Positions 46,405 through 54,709 of a stretch of DNA of 64,000 nt are shown here, in pieces. Positions within the stretch are counted from its first letter, which is position 1. Every line of letters begins with the position of its first letter. Source of the DNA: Streptomyces sp. LBL. GTDB lineage: Bacteria; Actinomycetota; Actinomycetes; Streptomycetales; Streptomycetaceae. The notes below the pieces were generated by a model. The model was not told where the DNA came from and did not search any database. It was given only the letters and a program-made list of their open reading frames with translations. The translations under genes were made by a program, and so were the position numbers. Location of the stretch: positions 1 to 64,000 of the forward strand of contig NZ_JARXYX010000041.1 of the NCBI RefSeq assembly GCF_029893585.1. The letters run 5' to 3'.

Positions 46405-46953
46405 ATGTCGGAAGTGCCTAGGTGGGCTGATGTGAGTGGGCGGGGGCGGAGATATCGATATGTCGGACCGGTCGAGTTGCAGGCTGCGGTTCGGCCTGGT
46501 GACGGCGGGCGTCGGATCGGCTCGGCGGCTGACTTCGGTGGCTGGATCGTGGAGCAATCGGTGGCGGAGCTGGCCGAACCGTTCACTTTCGTGGTCGGTA
46601 TGGACGGTGTGCTTCGGCTGGCGCCGCGGCGAAGTGAGCACGTGGCCTGTGCCGGCGGAGACATGGTTCTGGGTGCCGGCGAGATCAGCTTCATGCGCGA
46701 GGCAGACCGGTGGACTGTGAGCGAGGTCAGCAACCAGTCCACCGGGTACTGCCCGGACGTCAGCTCCTGGGCGGAGGTCGCCTGTGCTCTGGACGCTGTA
46801 GAGCTCCTGCGGCCATCAGACTTCACCCATGAGGTGGTCTTCCGGCGGTGTCCCGACTGCCAGGAGCACAACGTCGTGCGCGAGGACGATTTCGTCTGCG
46901 TCTTCTGTGGCAGCGATCTGCCCGCGGTGTGGAACGTGGATCCCACCGCGTGA
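46405..46953 (+). CDS. Hypothetical protein with C-terminal zinc ribbon
   Basis: 182 residues. No family recognised. The middle (FTFVVGMDGVLRLAPRRSEH, VACAGGDMVLGAGEISFMRE) is beta-rich; the C-terminus has CPDCQEHNVVREDDFVCVFC, two CxxC knuckles 13 residues apart, a zinc ribbon. Third-position GC is lower than in core genes, which suggests transfer. ATG 46405 begins right at the edge of the IS110 remnant. An IS5 remnant lies 10 bp after its stop on the other strand. It may be an accessory or defence-type protein; nothing proves this. Confidence 0.6.
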   Translation: MSEVPRWADVSGRGRRYRYVGPVELQAAVRPGDGGRRIGSAADFGGWIVEQSVAELAEPFTFVVGMDGVLRLAPRRSEHVACAGGDMVLGAGEISFMREADRWTVSEVSNQSTGYCPDVSSWAEVACALDAVELLRPSDFTHEVVFRRCPDCQEHNVVREDDFVCVFCGSDLPAVWNVDPTA

Positions 46954-46963
46954 CGGCCGAGGG

Positions 46964-47375
46964 TCACAGCCACTCGCTGATGGCGGCGACGAGGACGACA
47001 GCGAGCCTGTCGTAGCGCGTGGCGACAGCATGTTGTCTCTTGAGGCGGTTGATCCCGCACTCGACCGCAGGGCGCTCGTGGTAGTCGGTGGGGTCAAAAC
47101 GCGGCGGCCGGCCGCCGCGGGAGCCGAGCTTTCGGCGGTTGCGTGCCAGGTCAGCCTTGTCCAGGATGGTGCACCGGATCCTGCGGCGGCGCAGGTAGGC
47201 GCGGTTTTTGCGGGAGGCGTACGCCCTGTCCGCCCACACCCGGTCGGGACGAACGCGTGGCCGTCCCGACCCGATGCGAGGCACGCGAACCTTCTCCAGC
47301 ACCGGCTCGAACTGCGGCGAGTCTCCACGCTGCCCTGCTGTCACCACGGCGAGACTCCCTTCTGGACCAGCCATG
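46964..47375 (-). mobile_element. IS5-family transposase, C-terminal part
   Basis: About 137 residues on the minus strand: AVVTAGQRGDSPQFEPVLEK, RVWADRAYASRKNRAYLRRR (the DDE second Asp region) and ECGINRLKRQHAVATRYDRL with the final Glu. The N-terminal third is absent and the frame before 47375 is unrelated, so the gene is truncated. Some residues usual near the end are missing (LAVVLVAAISEWL). Confidence 0.82.
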
Positions 47376-47562
47376 AGGCGCAGGTGTGGACTCTTCACGA
47401 TCTCGCAGGCTTCCTGCGACGCCATCAAACGCTCCGTGGGAGTCAGTCAACTTATAGCCCCTCGTGTGACGGTGAGCCCCCTGCCCCAGGCAGCTCAGGG
47501 CAAAGGGCGGATCAGCGTCGGCGGGACACGTACCGGCCACTACTCGATCAGCATGAAACAGC

Positions 47563-47597
47563 AAGCGCCCCGCCAGGCCGAAGCCTGACGGGCGCTT
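47563..47597 (-). terminator. Hairpin downstream of the broken gene at 47637
   Basis: AAGCGCCCCGCCAGGC pairs with GCCTGACGGGCGCTT across a short loop (one bulge). It lies 40 bp past the stop of the decayed minus-strand gene, as a terminator would. Confidence 0.6.
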
Positions 47598-47636
47598 GTG
47601 CGAGACGATCAGTCTTCACGAGCGGACAGGCCGTTC

Positions 47637-48200
47637 TCAGACCTCCCGGGGATCTTGCTGGTCGAGCGCAGCCAGCACGCGAGTCGGATCGTCGATCAGA
47701 TCGAACAGGCCGCTGGTCCGTCGCGCCCACTGCTCTGGATCCTCTTCCTCCGCGAACGCCGCGGCCGACGCGAACTGGTCCTGGAGGTTGACCGGCAGTC
47801 TGCCAGCCAGGGACGCACCGAGCTCTCGGCCCAGGACGGCTCCGCGACGATGGCGGCCGCAGGAAGCGGGCCGGCTTGCCGGTCGCCGGGACGGCGGTGC
47901 CGCTCACTCCCTCGAGAGCCGCGACGGCATCGCGCACCCAGCCGCCATCCCAGGTGTCGGGGAGCGGAACAGCGATCCGCTGAACGCCGGCGATCGCGTC
48001 CCTCCCCAGCGCGAGCGAGAGCCCTCCCGGATCCTCGTGGTAGTTCAGGTAGCGGGCGACGTCGACGCCTGGCGGGCAGACCGCCCTCGACGCACTGCTC
48101 GAGCGCCTCGCCGAGGTCCCCACCCCCGCCGGCCCCAGCCCCCGGGACCTGAACCGACCGACCGCCTCCCGCCTGCTTCCGATCATCGAGGTCCGGCAAG
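47637..48200 (-). pseudogene. Unknown gene broken by a frameshift
   Basis: One frame reads GVDVARYLNYHEDPGGLSLA, then VQRIAVPLPDTWDGGWVRDA and TAVPATGKPARFL; it changes at about 47870 to another frame reading RGAVLGRELGASLAGRLPVN, EEEDPEQWARRTSGLFDLID and RVLAALDQQDPREV with a stop at 47637. Both halves have protein-like composition and the second ends ahead of a terminator. I do not recognise the family. No intact start was found. Confidence 0.5.
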
Positions 48201-48237
48201 GCACCCAAAGCTGAACCCACAGGTCACAGATTCCACA

Positions 48238-48718
48238 GAACCGCGTTCGTCATCGACGTCTTCTCCCGCATGGTCGTCGGCTGGCAGGTCGCCACCAGCC
48301 TCTACACCGACCTCGCCCTGGATGCCCTGGACATGGCCGTCTGGAGACGCCGCCACGTCGGCGCCGACCTGACCGGCCTGATCCACCACTCCGGCAGGGG
48401 CGTCCAATACCGAGCCATCCGTTACACCGAACGACTCGACGAGGCCGAGGCCGAGACCGTGGCCTCCGTCGGTTCCAAGGGCGACTCCTACGACAACGCC
48501 CTGGCCGAAGCGTTCAACAGCCTCTTCAAGGCCGAGCTGATCCGCAACAAGGCCCCTGGACCGGCATCAACGATGTCGAGATCGCCGTCGCCGAGTACAT
48601 CGACTGGTTCAACCGGCGACGCCTCCACGGCGAGCTCTGGCACGTCACCCCCACCGAACACGAAGCCGCCCACCGCCTGACGGCCGAACCCCCAGCACCA
48701 CTGCAGAAAACCAGCTAA
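48238..48718 (+). mobile_element. IS3-family transposase (OrfB) C-terminal part, frameshifted
   Basis: The DDE core is visible: FVIDVFSRMVVGWQVATSLY, LIHHSGRGVQYRAIRYTERL and GDSYDNALAEAFNSLFKAEL. At about 48552 the frame shifts; the next frame gives NDVEIAVAEYIDWFNRRRLH, then the end PAPLQKTS and TAA at 48716-48718. The N-terminal half is missing. Its 3' end is present again in inverted orientation at 58310-58397. Confidence 0.85.
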
Positions 48719-48747
48719 CCGACTCTCCACGAAACCCGGGCTTGACA
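48661..48747 (+). repeat. IS3 right end, left copy of the island-flanking inverted repeat
   Basis: 87 bp covering the last transposase codons, the TAA and the terminal sequence CCGACTCTCCACGAAACCCG. It matches the reverse complement of 58310-58397 with only about three differences. Confidence 0.92.
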
Positions 48748-48757
48748 CTGTCCCATC

Positions 48758-48824
48758 CTTGTCCGGGACAAGACAAAGCGCTGGCCCTGGCCAGGCCGGA
48801 CAGCGTAGCGGCTGTCCGGGACAG
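48758..48824. promoter_or_regulatory. Two TGTCCGGGACA dyads upstream of the beta-helix gene
   Basis: CTTGTCCGGGACAAG (15-bp perfect palindrome, 48758-48772) and CTGTCCGGGACAG (13 bp, 48812-48824), centres 53 bp apart, about five helical turns. A TTGACA lies just upstream at 48742-48747. The arrangement fits a regulator binding two sites on one face; the regulator is unknown. Confidence 0.55.
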
Positions 48825-48860
48825 TGGACTGTACTGTCGCGGGCTGAGCCACTCCCGGAT

Positions 48861-48901
48861 ACTTCTGGTGGGGAGAGAAAAGCTCCCTCCCCACCAGAAG
48901 T
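48861..48901 (+). promoter_or_regulatory. Perfect 15-bp hairpin in the leader of the beta-helix gene
   Basis: ACTTCTGGTGGGGAG (48861-48875) pairs with CTCCCCACCAGAAGT (48887-48901), loop 11. The G-rich ribosome site and ATG 48912 follow within a few bases, so the hairpin could affect translation or be an attenuator. Confidence 0.55.
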
Positions 48902-48911
48902 GGGGGGGAAG

Positions 48912-50186
48912 ATGATGCGTATGTGGTTCAAGAGATTCTCACTGGTCACGGCCGTCCTTGTCGCTGTTCCCAGTACGGCCGCCGCGAGCTCGGCTGGAAC
49001 CGAGGCTGAATCCATAGCCGGGACCACGTACTACGTCGACGCCCGGGCCGGTGACGACAGAAACAGCGGAACGAGTTCCACGGCACCCTGGGCAACCCTG
49101 AGCAGGATCAACGCAGTGACGCTTGCCCCCGGCGATGCGATCGCGTTCCGGCGCGGCGAGAGCTGGACCGGCGCCCTGAGCCTGACCAGTAGCGGGACAG
49201 CGGAGGCTCCAGTCACGCTGACCGAATATGGCGATACCGAGGCGGCCCCGCCGACCATCGACGGGGCGGGCGTCTGCGTCACCGTGCACGGTTCCTACTG
49301 GCGCATCAGCGGCTTACGCGCCACCGACTGCTACTGGGCGGGCTTTGAGGTCCGGGGCACTCACAACACGCTGGACTCGGTCACCGCCGACCACAATGTC
49401 GCCGGGGTTGTCATCGGCCCGGGCGCGGACCACAACACCCTTCGGGACAGCGAACTCACCGACAACAACAAGATGAGCGTGAACACCCCGGGCGGCGACG
49501 ACGACTCGGGCGCTTTCGGAGTCCTACTCAACGGCGACGACAACACCGTCACCGGCAACAGCATCACCGGCTCGCACGCCATCAGCTACGACTACGGTTT
49601 CGACGGCGCGGCCGTCGAGGTCTACGGTGGCGACCGGAACCGCGTGGAGTACAACACCACCCGTAACAACACGACGTTCACCGAACTCGGCCATGATGCC
49701 GGCGAGACGGCCGACAACAACGTCTTCGCCTACAACGTCGTCACCTCCGAGCACGACGTCGCCGGATTCCTCGTCACGCGCGGTGCCGACGTCGGAACCG
49801 GACCGGTCAGGCACACCGTGGTGGTGAACAACTCCGTGAACCTCCCGGGAGACGAGACCCAGGGATGGGTCTGCTACGCGGGCTGCTCTCCGGACATCCT
49901 CATGCTGCGCAACAACGTCGTCCAGGTGGGCGGTAAGACTGGCTACGAGGACGGCACGGGCGCCGACGAGGACCACGGCGTATACAACGGCGTCCAGACC
50001 CAATTTGAACCCGGCCCGAACTCCGTCGTGGCCGACCCGCTGTTCGTCTCCGCCACCGACCTCCGCCTGCTCCGGGGCAGTCCCGCCATCGAGCGGGGCG
50101 TCGGGGTCGGCTACACCACGGATCTCGCGGGCGCCCCGGTCCCCGCCACGCAACCGGACGCCGGGGCGTATCAGCACCGCCCGTGA
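48912..50186 (+). CDS. Secreted right-handed beta-helix protein (pectate-lyase-like fold)
   Basis: 424 residues. A signal peptide (FKRFSLVTAVLVAVPSTAAA) is followed by TTYYVDARAGDDRNSGTSST, the usual start of parallel beta-helix carbohydrate enzymes, then many short NxIxxN-type turns (NTVTGNSITGS, NRVEYNTTRNN, NNVFAYNVVTS) and a C-terminal LRLLRGSPAIERGVG. The fold occurs in polysaccharide lyases and hydrolases; catalytic residues could not be named. A TTA codon at 49314-49316 suggests bldA control. First cargo gene of the island. Confidence 0.82.
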   Translation: MMRMWFKRFSLVTAVLVAVPSTAAASSAGTEAESIAGTTYYVDARAGDDRNSGTSSTAPWATLSRINAVTLAPGDAIAFRRGESWTGALSLTSSGTAEAPVTLTEYGDTEAAPPTIDGAGVCVTVHGSYWRISGLRATDCYWAGFEVRGTHNTLDSVTADHNVAGVVIGPGADHNTLRDSELTDNNKMSVNTPGGDDDSGAFGVLLNGDDNTVTGNSITGSHAISYDYGFDGAAVEVYGGDRNRVEYNTTRNNTTFTELGHDAGETADNNVFAYNVVTSEHDVAGFLVTRGADVGTGPVRHTVVVNNSVNLPGDETQGWVCYAGCSPDILMLRNNVVQVGGKTGYEDGTGADEDHGVYNGVQTQFEPGPNSVVADPLFVSATDLRLLRGSPAIERGVGVGYTTDLAGAPVPATQPDAGAYQHRP

Positions 50187-50549
50187 CGATCAGCAGAGGA
50201 GGTCGGCACCCGCCATGCCGAGGTGCTGAATTGCTCCGCCGATGAGGACCAGCGGCAGCCGGGAGGTCCCATGCCCGGGCGGTGACCAGGCCGTCTATCG
50301 TCGTGCCCACACCGAGGGGCCGCGTCTGTCGCGCAGCGCTCGGCCGCGCCTTTCGGCTGCGGGCCGGTCGCCGCACGCCCGGCCGGCCTTCTTACGCTGC
50401 CTTCAACTCCACCCGCTCCAGGTCGATCCCCGACAGCCCCTGCTCCGGGGCGGGGTGGTCGGGGGCCTTGTCGGGATCGAGTCCCGGATAGCGGGGCATG
50501 GCGGAAACCGCGGTTGCCGGTTGCGCCAGGCCGAAGCAGGATGCTGTTC
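50187..50549. other. Gap with traces of an older gene
   Basis: 363 bp. On the minus strand a short readable stretch (SRLPLVLIGGAIQHLGMAGA, about 50197-50270) ends at a stop and looks like a lost C-terminus. A 35-codon frame at 50392-50499 is listed separately. No other gene is visible. Confidence 0.4.
50392..50499 (-). CDS. Possible 35-residue peptide
   Basis: ATG 50499 to TAA 50392: PRYPGLDPDKAPDHPAPEQG, then LSGIDLERVELKAA. It is protein-like, Asp/Pro-rich at the start and amphipathic at the end, but has no ribosome site. It may be a peptide gene or a C-terminal scrap. Confidence 0.25.
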   Translation of the reverse strand: MPRYPGLDPDKAPDHPAPEQGLSGIDLERVELKAA

Positions 50550-51497
50550 ATGGGGAACTTGGGGGAGTTGTCGCCGTACGCAGCCCAAGACGCTGCCGGT
50601 TTTGTCGAGTCGATGAAGCAGCTCAAGGAACGTTCGGGCTTGACGTATCGCGAATTGGAGGAGGAGGCTGCCCGAAACGGCGAGGTACTGGCGCGCAGTA
50701 CATTGGCCGACGTCATGAGGCGAACGAGCCTGCCGCGGCCCGACGTACTGGCCACGTTCATCCGCGCGTGCGGTGGCGAGAGGGAAGTCGGTACCTGGCT
50801 GGACGCCAGGGACCGGATCGCCGCACAAGCCGCGGCCCTCACAGCATCGGGGGCCGGAGGTGAGGTTGCGGCTCAACCGGAGACCCAAGAACCCACGGCC
50901 CCGCGGCAACGCCGGCCCAAGCGCCGCACCCTCGCGTTCGCGACCGCACTCACGCTGCCGCTGATCGCCATAGCGGCCTGGGGGTTACTCCCCCACGGCT
51001 CCAATTATCCGGGCGCACCGACTGCTCCGGCCGCCGCTTCCAGCGCTCCCGCCGACGGCTGGGTCACTATCCACCCCGCCCGTACGCCCGACCTCTGCCT
51101 GACCGACGGACGCGACCGCGACGGCGCCTACGCCAACGCCATCGCCGTCCAACTCCCCTGCGCCCAAGCCACCGTGCCACGCACATACCTCGAACCCGCC
51201 GGCGAAAACCTGTACCACATCCAGTGGCACCACCCCCAAGAAGGGAAGGGATGCCTGACGATCATGAGCACCGGTCCGGTCAAGGGCATGCTCGAGCCCC
51301 GCAACGACTGCACCCAAGCCACCCTGTTCCGCCTGGAACCCACCGCCGGTGACAGCACCAAAGGTTCCCGGATCCGCCCGGCCAACAGCAGCCAGTGCAT
51401 CGGCATAGCCGATAACGACACCACCGAAGGAGCCGAAGCAATCGAGGAACAATGCACCGGCGCAGCCGACCAGCGATTCATCATCCGGACGAGCTGA
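50550..51497 (+). CDS. Membrane-anchored HTH protein with ricin-like outer domain
   Basis: 315 residues. An N-terminal XRE-like HTH (about 15-75: FVESMKQLKERSGLTYRELE, VLARSTLADVMRR), a linker, one membrane helix (about 128-147, LAFATALTLPLIAIAAWGLL) and a C-terminal domain with three Cys-paired repeats (CLTDGRDRDGAY, CLTIMSTGPVKGM, CIGIADNDTTEGAE), the pattern of a ricin-type beta-trefoil sugar-binding domain. The topology is DNA-binding inside, lectin-like outside. A TTA codon lies at 50985-50987. ATG 50550 has AGGA about eight bases upstream. It sits among secreted glycan enzymes and may sense their substrate. Confidence 0.8.
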   Translation: MGNLGELSPYAAQDAAGFVESMKQLKERSGLTYRELEEEAARNGEVLARSTLADVMRRTSLPRPDVLATFIRACGGEREVGTWLDARDRIAAQAAALTASGAGGEVAAQPETQEPTAPRQRRPKRRTLAFATALTLPLIAIAAWGLLPHGSNYPGAPTAPAAASSAPADGWVTIHPARTPDLCLTDGRDRDGAYANAIAVQLPCAQATVPRTYLEPAGENLYHIQWHHPQEGKGCLTIMSTGPVKGMLEPRNDCTQATLFRLEPTAGDSTKGSRIRPANSSQCIGIADNDTTEGAEAIEEQCTGAADQRFIIRTS

Positions 51498-51557
51498 GCA
51501 CCCCCACCGCGGTCGGCCTTGGATTCCGAAATATTAAGACCGTGTCCTACATGGTCG

Positions 51558-52422
51558 GGTGTGTCAACTTAACGGCTGATCTTGGTTGTTGAGGTTCAGT
51601 TGTTGGCCGGGGTGAGCCGGCCTTCGAAGGCGATCCGGAAGGCGTTCAGGGGTGCCTTCCAGCGCATGGTCCACCTCTTGCGGCCCTTGCCGGTCGGGTC
51701 GAGGCTCATCAGCGCCATGTAGATGCACTTGAGGGCGGCGGCCTCGTTGGGGAAGTGTCCGCGGGCGCGGACGGCCTTGCGTATCGAGGCATGCGAACGA
51801 TCTCCTTCCGGGGCGTTCGCAACCATCGATGGAATTCAAGCGCGGTCCAGCGGCCGGTTCTGCCATTCGGCCATGCCCTCCATCACCTGGTCGGTGATCG
51901 TGGAGATAGTCTGCTTGGACACCTCGGCCCCATACACCTCCGCCAGATGTGCGGAGATCTCGCCGTGCGTGAGTCCTTTCGCGGACAGTGACAGCACCAT
52001 CTCGTCCACCCCGGTCAGCCGGCGCTGCCGCTTCTTGACGATCTGCGGCTCGAAGGTCCCGGCCACGTCCCGGGGCACCCTGACCTCGACCGGGCCGACG
52101 TCGGTCAGCACCGTCTTGGCGCGGGTGCCGTTGCGGCTGTTGCCGTTGTTCTTCCCGGCCGGATCGTGCTTCTCATAGCCGACGTGATCGGTGATCTCGC
52201 CCTCCAGGGCGGACTCCAGCACCCGCTTGGTCAGCTGCTGCAACAGCCCACCCTCACCGGTCAGTTGCAGGCCCTCACCGCGGGCCCCATCGACCAGCAT
52301 CGCGATCAACTGCTCGTCCGACTGGCAGCACCGACCGACTCAACTGCAGGTTCTTGCTCGATCGTCATCTCACTCACTTGGCGTCTCCATGATCAACAGA
52401 TCCGCCGTTGATTAGACACTCC
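51558..52422 (-). mobile_element. IS256-type element with internal deletion
   Basis: Imperfect inverted ends: GTGTGTCAACTTAACGGC near 51560 and its counterpart GCCGTTGATTAGACAC near 52403-52419. In between lie only the first and last parts of a transposase. The element cannot move by itself but might be mobilised. Confidence 0.8.
51596..52309 (-). pseudogene. IS256-family transposase, middle deleted
   Basis: The N-terminal part (52309 to about 51837) reads LTKRVLESALEGEITDHVGY, GPVEVRVPRDVAGTFEPQIV and SKQTISTITDQVMEGMAEWQ up to NRPLDRA. The C-terminal part (51826 to 51596) reads RKAVRARGHFPNEAAALKCI, MALMSLDPTGKGRKRWTMRW and LNAFRIAFEGRLTPANN. About 230 residues carrying the DDE catalytic core are missing between them. 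Confidence 0.85.
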
Positions 52423-52500
52423 CGGACCGCGGGGCCGGCCGCCTTGGCAGGGCCGGGGGCCGCCGGTCCGCAACGGATCGGCGGCCCCCGGGCGCGAGAA
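52310..52500. other. Element end and GH59 3' flank
   Basis: The right IS256 end and a GC-rich stretch (about 52435-52495) that contains GCCGGGGGCCGCCGGTCCGC and its near-complement, a possible terminator for the minus-strand glycosidase gene. Confidence 0.4.
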
Positions 52501-54615
52501 CTACCGCGCGGCTGTGCCAGTGCCGCCGCGGTTCGCAGTGACCGTCAGGTCGTCGAACTGGGACGTGGTGTACGAGTCGAGGGCCAGCCCCACCTGTCCA
52601 TGGTCGTACGTACTGTCCGTGACCTGGGCGAGCGTGGTCCTGTCGATGCGCGCGGTGATCGTGTCGCCCGAGAAGCCGAGCGAGAGCCGGTGCCAGGTGT
52701 CCGCACCGGCGCCGGGCAGGGTGCCATGCGCCAGGACCCGGGCCGTCTTGTCGGGTTGGATGACCTCCAGGGACCAGGCGCCGGTGTCCGACAGCTTGAG
52801 GTAGTAGCCCTCCCACACATTGACCTTGCCGGTGCCGACGAGATTGAGCTGGTTCACGACCCGGCCGAGCAGGGACGCCGTACCCGTCTGATCGATGCGG
52901 GTCTTGGCGGACACCGTGTAGTCGCTCCACTGACTGTCACCAACCAGAGTGAGCGGACTCGGCACCCTGGACCACTTGTTGGGCTGGACCGTGATGACCT
53001 GCTGGAGACACTTGCCGGTGCCTCGGGTGCCGCCGGCCGCCTGGGCCCCGGAGGCGCAGGATGCCGCCTCGAAGGCACCTTCCATGTCGGAGAGATAACG
53101 AGGTGTGGTGCCCGTCCGGTAGGCGTCGAAGCTGTCGCGGTAGGGCAGGGCCATCGTCCGCGTGGCCGGTGCCCTGGAGACTGCCCGGCTCTTACCGCCG
53201 GGCATGGTGGTCAGCGTGGTGACAGTGCCCGGTTCGAGGGTGACACGGTGAGCGCCCGTCGCGTCCGAACCCACGTCGGCGCCGCGGACGAACCAGTCGG
53301 CGGAGTCGGTTGACCCCAGCGTGGTCGACCAGCGGCGCAGCGCGCCGCGCGGAAGCTTCCCAGCGGGCGTGACGCTGACGCTCTGCGGCGCCGTGGCGCC
53401 GGTGGTCTCGAAGACCGTCGTGTAGGCCGGCTTGCCTCCCGGGGAGCGCAGGGTCACGTAGGTGCCGCCGCCGTCGAGATAGCCGCTCGCGGAGTCGACA
53501 TAGCGCCATCCGGGATGGGTGAACTGGGCGGTCTGAGCGATCGTCCACAGCGTCGGGCCCAGTTCGTAGTGACCGTTCCAGGGTTCGTTGGCCCGCAGCA
53601 GACCGCTCCCCTGCATCTGCACGGTCGGGTACCAGGCGTACGCCGCGGGCCAGTTGATGAAGGCAGTGATGCGAGAGTCGACGTACTCGTGATTCATCTC
53701 CGCGGCGAGCCGGGGGGCACCCGTGAGGTAGTTGTTCCAGCCCGACTCGCTGGCGAAGAGCGGCTTGTCCAGGTCGAGGGCGTCCTGCGAGCTGGAGCAG
53801 TGGACGGCGGAGCACGGATAGTGGATGCCGACGACGTCCGTGGCCGCGTCGAAGGCGGGGTCGTTCTTCATGTCCGTGGCCACCTGCCACCCGGCATTAT
53901 CGGCGGCCACTACCTTGACCTTGCCGTAGCCGCTCTGGACGAGGCCCTTCTTGAGCTTTCCGTACCAGGCGGCGTCCCAGCCCTTCTCGTTCCAGCCGCC
54001 GAGGTAGTCGACGCTCAGCCCGTGCTGCTTGGCGCAGCCCAGCCACCGCGTCAGATAGCCAACGTTGTCGTCCGACCAGAAGCCGCCGTCGAACCAGCCG
54101 GGCACGCCCCATTCGAGGCCGTAGAAGCGGATCTGCGGATTGCGCTTGTGGGCCTGTTCCATGAGCCACCACTCGTAGCCGCGGTCGCAGTCGACCTTGG
54201 TGGCGGTGCGCATGTGGCTGGGTTCGGCTCCGTTGCTGGAGTTGGTGTCCGCGCCGATCTCCACCTTCAGGATCTGCAGCGAGGCGCCGTAACCCGGCTT
54301 GAAGAGGTAGTCGAGGATTTGGCTGCGCTGCGGCTCGGGGTAGTCGACGAGCAGCCTCGACGTGCCGCCGCCTCCGCTGATGGCGCCGACGCCGTCGAAG
54401 GTGCGCCCGGTGCCGGCGCTGTCCACGGTGATCCGCTGGGTGGTGGGTGTGGTGGACTGGGCATGCGCGGCGGACGGAGCGACGACAGCCATGCAGGACA
54501 CCACCAGAGCGCACACGGCCCGCACGGCGCGGGTGCGCGACCAGCGCTCTTGAGGCCTCCGGCTTGAGGCTCTTGAGGTTTTGGGAATTCTTGGAGTTCT
54601 TGAGGCGTGGAACAT
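52501..54615 (-). CDS. Secreted GH59 beta-galactosidase (galactocerebrosidase-like)
   Basis: 704 residues. A long basic signal peptide (about 1-52, cleavage near SAAHAQ). The GH59 barrel opens with RTFDGVGAISGGGGTSRLLV and has SHMRTATKVDCDRGYEWWLM, the acid/base Glu210 in GGWNEKGW and the nucleophile Glu290 in LFASESGW. A beta-sandwich and a C-terminal lectin-like domain follow (about 480-700). GH59 enzymes remove beta-galactose from galactosylceramide-like or galactan substrates. AAGGAGA upstream supports ATG 54615. It lies 94 bp downstream of the GH63-like gene on the same strand, probably one operon. Confidence 0.9.
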   Translation of the reverse strand: MFHASRTPRIPKTSRASSRRPQERWSRTRAVRAVCALVVSCMAVVAPSAAHAQSTTPTTQRITVDSAGTGRTFDGVGAISGGGGTSRLLVDYPEPQRSQILDYLFKPGYGASLQILKVEIGADTNSSNGAEPSHMRTATKVDCDRGYEWWLMEQAHKRNPQIRFYGLEWGVPGWFDGGFWSDDNVGYLTRWLGCAKQHGLSVDYLGGWNEKGWDAAWYGKLKKGLVQSGYGKVKVVAADNAGWQVATDMKNDPAFDAATDVVGIHYPCSAVHCSSSQDALDLDKPLFASESGWNNYLTGAPRLAAEMNHEYVDSRITAFINWPAAYAWYPTVQMQGSGLLRANEPWNGHYELGPTLWTIAQTAQFTHPGWRYVDSASGYLDGGGTYVTLRSPGGKPAYTTVFETTGATAPQSVSVTPAGKLPRGALRRWSTTLGSTDSADWFVRGADVGSDATGAHRVTLEPGTVTTLTTMPGGKSRAVSRAPATRTMALPYRDSFDAYRTGTTPRYLSDMEGAFEAASCASGAQAAGGTRGTGKCLQQVITVQPNKWSRVPSPLTLVGDSQWSDYTVSAKTRIDQTGTASLLGRVVNQLNLVGTGKVNVWEGYYLKLSDTGAWSLEVIQPDKTARVLAHGTLPGAGADTWHRLSLGFSGDTITARIDRTTLAQVTDSTYDHGQVGLALDSYTTSQFDDLTVTANRGGTGTAAR

Positions 54616-54709
54616 GCGGCTCTCCTTGTTCACGGCAAACGCACCGAGGTCGGCGGACCCGGCGTGAGCGACGGACTCGACGTGGTCGTGAAGTACTCGG
54701 TCGCTCGCG

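Noticed and set aside
47376..47562. Extra N-terminal part of the IS5 transposase
   Set aside because: The frame upstream of about 47375 no longer resembles a transposase; the gene is cut there.
48488..49027. Minus-strand gene beginning near 49027
   Set aside because: It is antisense to the IS3 remnant and to the signal-peptide region of the beta-helix gene; no motif.
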